From an uncultured Lachnospiraceae bacterium (GTDB lineage: Bacteria > Bacillota > Clostridia > Lachnospirales > Lachnospiraceae): a stretch of 64,000 nucleotides of DNA. The stretch spans positions 1 through 64,000 of the forward strand of contig CANRNJ010000016.1 in assembly GCA_947631955.1 (NCBI GenBank), written 5' to 3'. Shown one piece after another: positions 1 to 7,506 of the stretch. The notes below the pieces were generated by a model. It did not search any database. It had not been told where the DNA came from and saw only the letters and a list, made by a program, of their open reading frames with translations. The position numbers and the translations under genes are program-made. The number at the start of each line of letters is the position of its first letter. Position 1 is the stretch's first letter.

Positions 1-70
1 ATAGGCAGGAGGTGGAAGTGCAGCAATGCATGGAGCAGACCTGTACTAATCGGTCGAGGGCTTAACCAAA
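1..70 (+). rRNA. 23S ribosomal RNA, 3' end (partial)
   Basis: The first ~70 bases match the conserved 3' end of bacterial 23S rRNA, including CTGTACTAATCGGTCGAGGG at about 41-60. The gene begins upstream of the window. The mature 3' end is placed near 70 by analogy and could be off by a few bases. No 5S rRNA follows: the usual internal 5S segment around CCGAACACGGAAGTTAAG is absent before the tRNA genes. Confidence 0.9.
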
Positions 71-85
71 AGTGAATCAACTTTA

Positions 86-108
86 GAAGGATCGCAGAGC
101 GGTCCTTC
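86..108 (+). other. stem-loop in the 23S-tRNA spacer
   Basis: GAAGGATC (86-93) can pair with GGTCCTTC (101-108) with one G-U pair. No T tract follows, so it is more likely a processing or antitermination stem than a terminator. The rest of 71-215 shows no gene. Confidence 0.4.
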
Positions 109-215
109 CGGCAGAGCAGGTTCTTTTGGAATGTCAGTCACGGCATCTTTCAGGTTCGGTTTTGAGGGCATAATGTCCTGTAGATTTTTAATGGCATTAT
201 GAAAATAGAGATTTT

Positions 216-289
216 GGCCCGATGGCTCAGTTGGTTAGAGCGCCGCCCTGTCACGGCGGAGGTCGTGGGTTCGAGTCCCATTCGGGTCG
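216..289 (+). tRNA. tRNA-Asp (GTC)
   Basis: Cloverleaf with acceptor GGCCCGA pairing TCGGGTC, anticodon GTC in the loop CTGTCAC, T arm GTGGGTTCGAGTCCCAT, and discriminator G. CCA is not encoded. It is the first of six tRNA genes downstream of the 23S gene, probably in one transcript. Confidence 0.95.
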
Positions 290-318
290 CTGTTATGGCA
301 GCTGCGTCTGCTGTATGC

Positions 319-373
319 CGATTCTGTGAATCGACATTCTGCGTTTGCAGCCGGATATCTGTTTCCATATCCG
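319..373. repeat. small inverted repeats in the tRNA-Asp/tRNA-Val spacer
   Basis: CGATTC-TGT-GAATCG at 319-333 and CGGATAT/ATATCCG at 352-373 form two hairpins in the long (159 nt) spacer between tRNA-Asp and tRNA-Val. Similar short inverted repeats lie in the other long tRNA spacers (531-550, 661-679, 836-863). They probably serve transcript folding or processing. No gene is seen in the spacer. Confidence 0.45.
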
Positions 374-448
374 ATATGTCTTATGTGTGTGAAACATCCG
401 TCGGCATATGCGAGTCTGTAAGCAGTCGCCATACTCTTTTATACATAA

Positions 449-521
449 GGGATCTTAGCTCAGCTGGGAGAGCATCTGCCTTACAAGCAGAGGGTCATAG
501 GTTCGAGCCCTATAGGTCCCA
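449..521 (+). tRNA. tRNA-Val (TAC)
   Basis: Acceptor GGGATCT pairs AGGTCCC, anticodon TAC in CTTACAA, T arm ATAGGTTCGAGCCCTAT, discriminator A. 73 nt without CCA. Confidence 0.95.
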
Positions 522-584
522 TTGCATAACTGATAACGTGTCGGTTATCATAATAAAGCAGATTTATAGGATTTAGGTTAATTT

Positions 585-657
585 GCCGATATGGCTCAAT
601 TGGCAGAGCAGCTGATTTGTAATCAGCAGGTTAACGGTTCGAGTCCGTTTATCGGCT
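585..657 (+). tRNA. tRNA-Thr (TGT)
   Basis: Acceptor GCCGATA pairs TATCGGC, anticodon TGT in TTTGTAA flanked by the stem CTGAT/ATCAG, T arm ACGGTTCGAGTCCGT, discriminator T. 73 nt without CCA. Confidence 0.95.
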
Positions 658-702
658 TATGATATCGCCGGACGATATCATAGTACCTTTGAAAGATTAT
701 AT

Positions 703-784
703 GGGCGGATTCCCGAGTGGCCAAAGGGGACAGACTGTAAATCTGCTGGCAACGCCTTCGATGGTTCGAATCCATCTCCGCCCA
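703..784 (+). tRNA. tRNA-Tyr (GTA)
   Basis: Class II tRNA of 82 nt with a long variable arm. Acceptor GGGCGGA pairs TCCGCCC, anticodon GTA in CTGTAAA flanked by CAGA/TCTG, T arm ATGGTTCGAATCCAT, discriminator A. Confidence 0.95.
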
Positions 785-878
785 CTGAGCTGTGATACGG
801 CCGGAGAAGTTTGGCGCTGTGGAACAGCTGAATAATATGCACGCTTATACAGACCGCTGCATATATTTAATTAAATAA

Positions 879-952
879 CGCGGGGTGGAGCAGTCTGGAA
901 GCTCGTCGGGCTCATAACCCGAAGGTCACAGGTTCAAATCCTGTCCCCGCTA
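879..952 (+). tRNA. initiator tRNA-fMet (CAT)
   Basis: Anticodon CAT in CTCATAA with three G-C pairs (GGG/CCC) next to the anticodon loop and an unpaired first base (C1 against T). Both are hallmarks of initiator rather than elongator tRNA-Met. Discriminator A; CCA not encoded. Confidence 0.9.
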
Positions 953-958
953 CTAAAT

Positions 959-1031
<73 letters not shown>

Positions 1032-1033
1032 TT

Positions 1034-1079
1034 AAAAAACCCTTAAACACTGTGATATGGTGTTTAGGGGTTTTTTATT
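1034..1079 (+). terminator. intrinsic terminator of the rRNA/tRNA operon
   Basis: CCCTTAAACAC pairs GTGTTTAGGGG with one G-U pair. The stem is flanked by an A run upstream and a TTTTTT run downstream, so the stem extends with A-T pairs. It closes the rRNA-tRNA transcript. Confidence 0.9.
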
Positions 1080-1207
1080 TACGCGAGCAATTTGCAAAGC
1101 GTGTTTCATTTCGTTTACGCGGGCGGCGGGCCGGACGGACATGCCTGCTGTACCATGTTATTTTTTACCCAACCAAATAAAAAAACGACGCACTGTATCT
1201 ATAAAAG

Positions 1208-1548
1208 GACAGCTGACCGCGCGCCGGAGCAGCCGAACTGACAGACAGAAGCAAAAAAAGAGCAATTGACCGTGCAGCCGGAGCAGCCGGAACAGACAAA
1301 CAGACAGCTAGAAGTAAAGAAAAGGGCAGTTGACCACGCAGCCGGAGCAGCCGGAACAGACAGGCAGAAGCAAAGAAAAGAGAAGCTGACCACGCAGCCG
1401 GAGCAGCCGAACTGACAGGCAGAAGCAAAGAAAAGAGCAATTGACCGCGTGCCGGAGCAGCCGAAACAGACAGCTAGAAGTAAAGAAAAGGTTAGCTGAC
1501 TGTGCAGCCGAAACAGACAGGCAGAAGCAAAGAAAAGAGCAGCTGACG
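1208..1548. repeat. degenerate ~55-bp minisatellite, about six copies
   Basis: About six head-to-tail imperfect copies start near 1208, 1261, 1325, 1381, 1436 and 1491, with a partial seventh at 1538. Each has the order AGC-A/G-TTGACC or AGCTGACC, GCAGCCGGAGCAGCCG, CAGACAGGCAGAAGC, AAAGAAAAG. Copy lengths run from 47 to 64 bp. Several frames stay open on both strands only because the repeat lacks stops; no start with a ribosome site or recognisable protein is present. The surrounding stretch 1080-1655 holds no other feature I can support. It lies between the tRNA terminator and the sigma factor gene, so it forms part of the latter's leader or upstream region. Confidence 0.85.
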
Positions 1549-1655
1549 ATCTCCATGCCGGATGGCCAAAGAAAGCTGAAAAAGGAAAGAAGTAAGAAAA
1601 AAGGGGAAAAGAGGAAAACAGAAAAGAGAACGAGGAAAGGAGGTGCACCGTTACT

Positions 1656-3356
1656 ATGGAGAAAGAGAATGCAGACCGGCTGATCCTTACATACCGCGAC
1701 CGGATATTTGGTTTTGCTCTCGCCAAACTGCGGTCGATCGAACAGGCAAATGAGCTGGCGTCGGATATTGTGTGCGAGGTTTATACATCGTTTCTGCATA
1801 CGGATGATATCGCCAACACGGACGGATATGTATACCGGATCGCAAGGAATGTTTATGCGCGGTACATTAACAGGATGACCCAAAGCAGAAGATTTGAATG
1901 TAGTGACGATATCCTGCTCTCCTTTGAGGACAAAAATCCGCGGGATCCGGCTGCGAGTGCGGAATACGCCGAAACGATTGCCAGATTAAGGCAGGAGATC
2001 GGTTTTTTGACGGTAAGACAGCGGCGGATCATTTATCTGCATTACTATATGCACCGCTCTGTCGCGGAGATCGCACGGCAGCTTCAGATCTCGGAAGGAA
2101 CGGTCAAGTGGCATCTGTCCGATGCACATTCATCACTGAAGGAGGGAATGGAGATGGAGAAAAAGGCAAAGACAGGAGTCGAAAAAGGCAGAAGGCAGAA
2201 AAAGCAGGAAAAATATCCGGACGATCTGGCGGTCAATCCGATCCGGTTTATCAGCATGGGGCACAACGGTACGCCGGGCGGAAAGGGCGACACGGCGGAT
2301 ATGTTCGATACCGTTTTAAAGCAGAATATCGCTTACGCCTGCTATCATAAAGCTTTGAGCGCAGAAGAGATCGCCCGGAGGTTGAATGTCCCCCTGATCT
2401 ACATTGAGGATGAACTGAAGGTACTGTGCGAGTACGGCTATTTGGACAGAACGGATAAAAGTAAGAATCCGAAATATCTTACGAATATGTATATCACGGA
2501 CATGCGGGTATACGATCAGGGCGTACAGGATTCCTATTATAAGGAGGCGGCCCGTTTTTTGTGTGACAATTATTATGCGAAAGTGTTTGAAGGTTTTGAT
2601 CATGCGGCGGACCACTGGGGATTGGTCTGTGCGGACAATGACACAAACTATATGAAATATACGCTGGTCATGCTCTGCAGCCGATTTGCTTATGTGAATC
2701 CGCAGACAGAGGACGCCGACAGATTTATGGTAAAACGCCCCGACGGCGGCTGTTTTATTGCACATGCCGCGGTGACGGACGAAAACGCGGTCTTTACGGG
2801 CGGGTACGATCCGTATTGGTGCTGCGGTTATATGACCCGTTGCTCCGAACAGGAAGAGGCGGAAGACTGTTATCAGGGAATGTCTGTGGACTGCCGATTC
2901 AGCCGGCGCGACGGCGGGTGGCGGGATAATCTCACCAGCGACTGGGAATCGCTGTATCGGTTCATCAAAGGCGGCTGCAAACCGGATGTCCTGACGATAG
3001 AAGAATATAAAAGACTGTGCGATAAAGGATATCTTGCGGACGATAAAGTGCAGGTCCTGTTATACGCGGGCGGGCATACGTTTCATGATATTCAGGATAT
3101 CATATTGAAAAATGCGTCGGCGGACAGCCGGATCCTGCAGTATGGCGCAGAGTTCGACAAGCGCATATTCGCACAGACCGAAAAATATTTTCCGGAACAT
3201 ATCCGTCCTCTGGCCAAAGCATACTGTGACAACAGTATGGCGGCGGGCAGAATGATCCCGTGCCTGATCGAAAGGATGTTAAAGGATGGCATGCTGCAGC
3301 CTTTGGCCGATGCACAGAAAAAGAGCGTATTTTCGCTTCTGTCGTATTCTGTTTAA
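1656..3356 (+). CDS. ECF-type RNA polymerase sigma factor with large C-terminal extension
   Basis: 566 aa. Residues ~8-75 resemble sigma-70 region 2 (LASDIVCEVYTSF, then GYVYRIARNVYARYINR). Residues ~115-160 resemble region 4, with LTVRQRRIIYLHYY and the helix-turn-helix SVAEIARQLQISEGTVKWHL. An ordinary ECF factor would end near residue 170. Here a basic linker leads into a second winged-helix-like segment (ALSAEEIARRLNVPLIYIEDEL, about 235-265), then ~300 residues I do not recognise. The strong site AGGAAAGGAGGT precedes the ATG. No anti-sigma gene is adjacent, so the extension may itself sense a signal or hold the factor in check (inference). The minisatellite lies just upstream. Confidence 0.8.
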   Translation: MEKENADRLILTYRDRIFGFALAKLRSIEQANELASDIVCEVYTSFLHTDDIANTDGYVYRIARNVYARYINRMTQSRRFECSDDILLSFEDKNPRDPAASAEYAETIARLRQEIGFLTVRQRRIIYLHYYMHRSVAEIARQLQISEGTVKWHLSDAHSSLKEGMEMEKKAKTGVEKGRRQKKQEKYPDDLAVNPIRFISMGHNGTPGGKGDTADMFDTVLKQNIAYACYHKALSAEEIARRLNVPLIYIEDELKVLCEYGYLDRTDKSKNPKYLTNMYITDMRVYDQGVQDSYYKEAARFLCDNYYAKVFEGFDHAADHWGLVCADNDTNYMKYTLVMLCSRFAYVNPQTEDADRFMVKRPDGGCFIAHAAVTDENAVFTGGYDPYWCCGYMTRCSEQEEAEDCYQGMSVDCRFSRRDGGWRDNLTSDWESLYRFIKGGCKPDVLTIEEYKRLCDKGYLADDKVQVLLYAGGHTFHDIQDIILKNASADSRILQYGAEFDKRIFAQTEKYFPEHIRPLAKAYCDNSMAAGRMIPCLIERMLKDGMLQPLADAQKKSVFSLLSYSV

Positions 3357-3367
3357 TATCGCCGGAC

Positions 3368-4381
3368 TTAGGTTACGGTTTCTTCCCATTTGTCTGCTTT
3401 TTCCCAGTAAAAGAGCAGCTCAGACGGCACTGTGGCCGTATCGGGAGAAACTGGAGTCTGTAACACGCAGCCCTTTAACGGAAGACCATGGGCGCCGTAC
3501 TTTTTACCGGGTTTATGATGCATCATCAAAAAGGCGGCGCTTCCTTTGGCTGTTTCGGGCCGGGAACTTAAAAATTCTTTGGTATAAAACTGCAGGGTCA
3601 AATCTTTGTCACATTCATATTCGATGCCGATATAGCACATCCCTTTCGGACAGTTTGTCCGCAGCGTCTTGAAACATTTCTGCCGGATCGCCTGTAATTG
3701 CTCCTCAGGCATCATGCCTGTGTATCGGGGGTCTTGAAACTGCTGTTCCATTTTTTTCCACACATCGATCAGAACGACTTGATTGATATAACAGGCGGTC
3801 TGATTGCCAAGGTGGTCTGTGAAATGGAATGTCCGGGGCTTCCCAACCTGTAAGGTAACGGTTTTTTCAACGATATGTTTTACCGGGCATGGATCGTGGA
3901 CGATGGTGATCGGCATTGTTTCAGAATATATGGGAAGCCGTTTGACGTCCGGGATTTCCAATGTGACCAGCATAAGGTCGTCCCATGAGAGTTCTTTCAG
4001 CCAGTCGGGAATGATCCAGCCGACATTCAGCATATCGCAGAACAATTTTAATGCAGAGTAGTTTTCGTCACCGCCAAGCGCCAGAGGTTCGCTTTGTCCA
4101 CCGGCTGCTTTTAACCGTCTGCTGCCGATGCGGATCTCGCAGCAATGAAGACAGCTGCCGCAGGTGTTATCAGGCTGTTTGAGAAGGAGCCGTTGACTGC
4201 GGTTCTTTGTTTTTGACGGGCGGGAAGAGTTATCGGCAGGTTCCAGAATATATATTCTGGCAATATCGTCTAAAGTCATTCCGAGGATGTGGCATCTGCG
4301 GCCATCCCGCTCTATGGTCCTGCCAATCACGCGGATGCCGCGCCAGTTTTTCTGTATGTCGTCCAGTATGGAAAAATTCAT
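3368..4381 (-). CDS. conserved protein of unknown function with a Cys cluster
   Basis: 337 aa from the ATG at 4381, which has GGAGG nine bases upstream; an upstream in-frame Met at 4444 lacks such a site and lies in the promoter. I do not recognise the family. Visible features are an N-terminal stretch MNFSILDDIQKNWRG, a Cys group CGSCLHCCEIR near residue 75 that could bind metal, and a further pair, CPKGMC, near 245. No signal peptide or membrane segment is seen. It runs convergent to the sigma factor gene, 11 nt apart, and is transcribed alone. Confidence 0.6.
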   Translation of the reverse strand: MNFSILDDIQKNWRGIRVIGRTIERDGRRCHILGMTLDDIARIYILEPADNSSRPSKTKNRSQRLLLKQPDNTCGSCLHCCEIRIGSRRLKAAGGQSEPLALGGDENYSALKLFCDMLNVGWIIPDWLKELSWDDLMLVTLEIPDVKRLPIYSETMPITIVHDPCPVKHIVEKTVTLQVGKPRTFHFTDHLGNQTACYINQVVLIDVWKKMEQQFQDPRYTGMMPEEQLQAIRQKCFKTLRTNCPKGMCYIGIEYECDKDLTLQFYTKEFLSSRPETAKGSAAFLMMHHKPGKKYGAHGLPLKGCVLQTPVSPDTATVPSELLFYWEKADKWEETVT

Positions 4382-4415
4382 ACGATGCGCCTCCAGACGT
4401 TCCGGATTTTTTTTA

Positions 4416-4444
4416 ATTATATAAAGTTGTGCGGCGGATTTCAA
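4416..4444 (-). promoter_or_regulatory. sigma-A promoter for the 3368-4381 gene
   Basis: On the minus strand TTGAAA (-35) and TATAAT (-10) are separated by exactly 17 bp, about 35 nt upstream of the chosen start codon. This supports the shorter start at 4381. Confidence 0.65.
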
Positions 4445-4618
4445 TATCCGGCATACAGGAAGATGCCACGGCGGCAGGCAGTTTTGCGCATGCAGATATG
4501 TTACGGCGGCAGGCGGACTTTTTTGCGTTTTATTTTCCTATAGGCATTTTGTGCGATTTGTGTTACCATTAATTACGTTGACAGACATCGCGTATGGGAA
4601 GTGAAAGAGCAGAAGCGC

Positions 4619-5797
4619 ATGAAGAAGATAATGCTTTTTGAAGGCGATATAGAAACGCAGGGATATTTTTCAAGACAGCTTGCGGCAGGATTTGAAAAAC
4701 TTGGACATGCGGCATTTATGTATGACTTGGGAAAACCGTATATAAGCACGGAGAAGTTTTTCCGCTTCTTTGAAAGGGGCAATACGGTCCTTGTCAATTT
4801 TAATTTCCACGGTATGAGCGGAGAAGATTATTTCCTTGATGAAAACGGCAGGAGCATGTGGGACGCGCTGGATATTCCCAGTTATAATATCGTGGTGGAT
4901 CATCCGATGTACTATCACCATTTTCTGGAAAAAGTGCCGCACAACTATCATCATGTCAGCATCGACAGGAATCATGATAAGTATATGGCGAGATTTTTCC
5001 CGGAGATCGAGCGGATGCCGTTTCTCCCGCTCGCGGGAACGCAGCTGTATCCGAATAAGTCCAATGTGCCGACAGTGTATCGCAAGTATGATGTGATGAT
5101 GGTTGGAAATTACTGCGCGCCCAAGACTTTTGAGAAGTTTATTACCCGGATCGATGACGAGTATACGGCGTTTTATTATGGCATGATCGACGATCTGCTG
5201 GCGAATCCGCACAGGACGGTGGAAGAGGTCGCGGAAGCGCATCTTCTCCGTGAATTGGGAGAAGTGCCGGAGGATGAACTGAAAAAAGCGTTGGCAGCGA
5301 TGACGTTCATCGATCTGTATGTGCGTTACACGGTTCGGGGCGAGGCGGTAAAGCGGCTGGCGGACGGCGGCATTAAAGTACACATATTCGGCGACGGCTG
5401 GGAGGCCGTTCCGTGTAAGCACCCGGAGAATCTTCTGCTGATGAATAAACTGGATTCCGAGGGCTGTTTAAAGAAACTCTGCCAGACCAAGATCTCCTTA
5501 AACGTTATGCCGTGGTTTAAAGACGGCGCGCACGACCGGATCTTTAATTCGATGTTAAACGGCGCGGTATGCCTGACAGACTCAAGCGTTTATCTGGACG
5601 GCATCTTGAATGACGGGACGGATTGCTGTATTTACTCTCTGGCGTCCATGGACAGGCTGCCTGAGATTGCGGGCGCGCTGCTTTCCGATCCGGATCGGAT
5701 GCAGAGGATCGCGGATGCGGGGTATCGGACGGCAAAGGCAGGGCACACATGGGCGCACCGCGCGGAGCAGATACATAAGTGGATCGAGAAGGAATAA
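4619..5797 (+). CDS. CgeB/DUF3880-type glycosyltransferase
   Basis: 392 aa from ATG 4619; an in-frame GTG at 4601 is possible, but neither start has a strong ribosome site. The N-terminal half (KKIMLFEGDIETQGYF, then VDHPMYYHHF and SIDRNHDKYM) is like DUF3880. The C-terminal half, with VHIFGDGW, KISLNVMPWFKDGAHDR, NGAVCLTDSS and a terminal HTWAHRAEQI, matches the glycosyl transferase group 1 fold of the CgeB type. It probably adds a sugar to a cell-surface or spore-surface acceptor; donor and acceptor cannot be read from the sequence. The azlC gene follows after 34 nt on the same strand. Confidence 0.75.
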   Translation: MKKIMLFEGDIETQGYFSRQLAAGFEKLGHAAFMYDLGKPYISTEKFFRFFERGNTVLVNFNFHGMSGEDYFLDENGRSMWDALDIPSYNIVVDHPMYYHHFLEKVPHNYHHVSIDRNHDKYMARFFPEIERMPFLPLAGTQLYPNKSNVPTVYRKYDVMMVGNYCAPKTFEKFITRIDDEYTAFYYGMIDDLLANPHRTVEEVAEAHLLRELGEVPEDELKKALAAMTFIDLYVRYTVRGEAVKRLADGGIKVHIFGDGWEAVPCKHPENLLLMNKLDSEGCLKKLCQTKISLNVMPWFKDGAHDRIFNSMLNGAVCLTDSSVYLDGILNDGTDCCIYSLASMDRLPEIAGALLSDPDRMQRIADAGYRTAKAGHTWAHRAEQIHKWIEKE

Positions 5798-5831
5798 GTC
5801 GAAAACCGACAAATCGGAGTTATAGATAAAG

Positions 5832-6548
5832 ATGGAAAACATGCGCAGTAAGAAAGAATATATCGGGTTTGCTTTCCGGCAGTCCATGCCGGTCATGCTT
5901 GGATATGTTTTTTTGGGAACAGCGTTCGGACTTCTTCTGCAGAACGCAGGATATAGTTTTGTATGGGCATTTCTTGCCAGTGCAGTCATTTATGCGGGAA
6001 GTATGCAGTTCGTTCTGGTAAGCCTGCTGACTGCAGGCGCCGGACTTCTTAATACGGCGCTCATGACATTGTTTATCAACGGCAGACATATTTTTTACGG
6101 ATTATCCTTTGTGGAGAAATACAAAAAAATGGGGAAGGCTTATCCGTACATGGTGTTTTCTCTGACGGATGAAACATATTCCGTGCTGTGCGGAACCAAG
6201 GTGCCGGAAGGAATGGACGAGAACAAGGTCTTTTTCTGGATCTCCCTTCTGGATCAAAGCTATTGGGTGGCCGGGTCGGTGATCGGCGCTCTGGCAGGGA
6301 GCCGCATCCATTTTGATTCAACCGGGATCGACTTTTCCATGACGGCGCTGTTTGTCGCGATCGTGGTGGAGCAATGGCAGGGAGCCAGATTGCATTTTCC
6401 GGCGGTCCTGGGTGCGGTCTGCGGTCTGATATGGTTAGTGGTCCTCGGCCCCGATGAATTTATCCTGCCGGCCTTATGTTCCTGTGTGATCATTCTGATT
6501 CTGGCACGCAGACGCATGGAACCGGACATGGGAAAGGAGGAAGGATAG
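5832..6548 (+). CDS. azlC: AzlC family branched-chain amino acid exporter subunit
   Basis: 238 aa, about six to seven membrane segments. The N-terminal block FRQSMPVMLGYVFLGTAFGLL, the AGSMQF motif near residue 58 and FINGRHIFYGLSF near 85 are typical of AzlC. In the known AzlC-AzlD pair the large and small proteins together export branched-chain amino acids or their analogues. The next gene, azlD, starts at the base after the stop codon, with the ribosome site GGAAAGGAGGA inside the azlC end, so the two are translationally linked. Confidence 0.92.
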   Translation: MENMRSKKEYIGFAFRQSMPVMLGYVFLGTAFGLLLQNAGYSFVWAFLASAVIYAGSMQFVLVSLLTAGAGLLNTALMTLFINGRHIFYGLSFVEKYKKMGKAYPYMVFSLTDETYSVLCGTKVPEGMDENKVFFWISLLDQSYWVAGSVIGALAGSRIHFDSTGIDFSMTALFVAIVVEQWQGARLHFPAVLGAVCGLIWLVVLGPDEFILPALCSCVIILILARRRMEPDMGKEEG

Positions 6549-6884
6549 ATGCCGATCAGCATACAACATTCTCTGGCAATCATCGCGGTGACTGCGTTAT
6601 GCACTGTTTTACTCCGGGCATTTCCTTTTCTGGTGTTCGGCGGAAAGAAAGAAGTGCCTAAGACCGTCCGCTATCTGGGCGATGTGCTTCCGGCGTCTAT
6701 TATGGCGGTGTTGGTCGTATACTGCCTGAGAAACATTGATTTTGCGGCGGCTGGCCACTATCTGCCGTCGCTGGTTTCATGCCTTCTTGTGGCCGGCCTG
6801 CATTTTTGGAAGAAAAATATCCTGCTGAGCATCGGTCTGGGAACGGTATGTTACATGATACTGGTGCAGGCGGTGTTTGTTTGA
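6549..6884 (+). CDS. azlD: AzlD family branched-chain amino acid exporter small subunit
   Basis: 111 aa with about four hydrophobic segments, the usual size for AzlD. The motif LLRAFPFLVF near residue 22 and VRYLGDVLPASIMAVLVVYC near 42 are family hallmarks. It directly abuts azlC, as in most genomes with this transporter. Confidence 0.92.
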   Translation: MPISIQHSLAIIAVTALCTVLLRAFPFLVFGGKKEVPKTVRYLGDVLPASIMAVLVVYCLRNIDFAAAGHYLPSLVSCLLVAGLHFWKKNILLSIGLGTVCYMILVQAVFV

Positions 6885-6966
6885 TCTTGATCGTGTGCAT
6901 ATCCGGTTCCGGAGTGTATATCCGGCTTTGCTAAAAAAAGATCCGGCCGTGAAGGGAATAAAAAGA

Positions 6967-7506
6967 ATGAACCTATTTCGGGGAAACCCTCAAAAACGTT
7001 CTGAGAAAATCAGAAGACAGTATGAACGCCATAAGAAGGTGCGCGGCCTGATCAAAAAGCATGCGGATGATATCCTTCATTCGGCCAATTTTAACAGCAC
7101 CAATAAACACCTTCAGCATGGTTCCGTGACGGTCCATAAGCACTGTATGGATGTGGCCCGCTACAGCCTGCTCTTCAACAAGAAATTGGGGATCGGATGC
7201 AACAAATATGATTTGATCCGGGGAGCGCTTTTGCATGATTATTTCCTCTATGACTGGCATGATAAAGATTATCTCCCGCATCGGAAGAGGTTCCATGGTT
7301 TTTTTCATCCCGGCGTTGCCCTTAAGAACGCCGAGAAGGAGTACAGGCTGACGGACAGGCAGCGGGAGATCATCCGCAAGCACATGTGGCCGCTGACCGT
7401 GATGCCGCCGACCTGCAGAGAGGCGTGGGTAGTCACCGCGGCGGACAAATACTGCTCCTTAATGGAAACACTGGGGCTTCATAGGGGACACGGAGCGGCG
7501 GTATGA
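6967..7506 (+). CDS. HD domain protein (predicted metal-dependent phosphohydrolase)
   Basis: 179 aa from ATG 6967, preceded by GAAGGGA; a longer form from TTG 6877 would overlap azlD and lacks a site. Residues ~45-150 form an HD domain: VHKHCMDVARYS, then the HD pair in GALLHDYFLYDWHD, then FHPGVALKNAE and VVTAADKYCSL. Such proteins usually hydrolyse nucleotides or phosphoesters; the substrate is unknown. The stop overlaps the start of the next gene by 4 nt (ATGA), so the two are coupled. Confidence 0.8.
   Translation: MNLFRGNPQKRSEKIRRQYERHKKVRGLIKKHADDILHSANFNSTNKHLQHGSVTVHKHCMDVARYSLLFNKKLGIGCNKYDLIRGALLHDYFLYDWHDKDYLPHRKRFHGFFHPGVALKNAEKEYRLTDRQREIIRKHMWPLTVMPPTCREAWVVTAADKYCSLMETLGLHRGHGAAV

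Noticed and set aside
199-576. Open frame across tRNA-Asp and tRNA-Val on the plus strand, and minus-strand frames at 150-432
   Set aside because: They run through clear tRNA genes, have no ribosome site and no protein similarity I can see.
1208-1548. Possible CRISPR array
   Set aside because: Units vary along their whole length and there are no constant repeats with unique spacers; no cas genes are nearby.
1165-1883. Three overlapping minus-strand frames through the minisatellite
   Set aside because: Low-complexity Phe/Leu/Ser/Cys translations caused by the repeat's lack of stops; different frames look alike, a repeat artefact.
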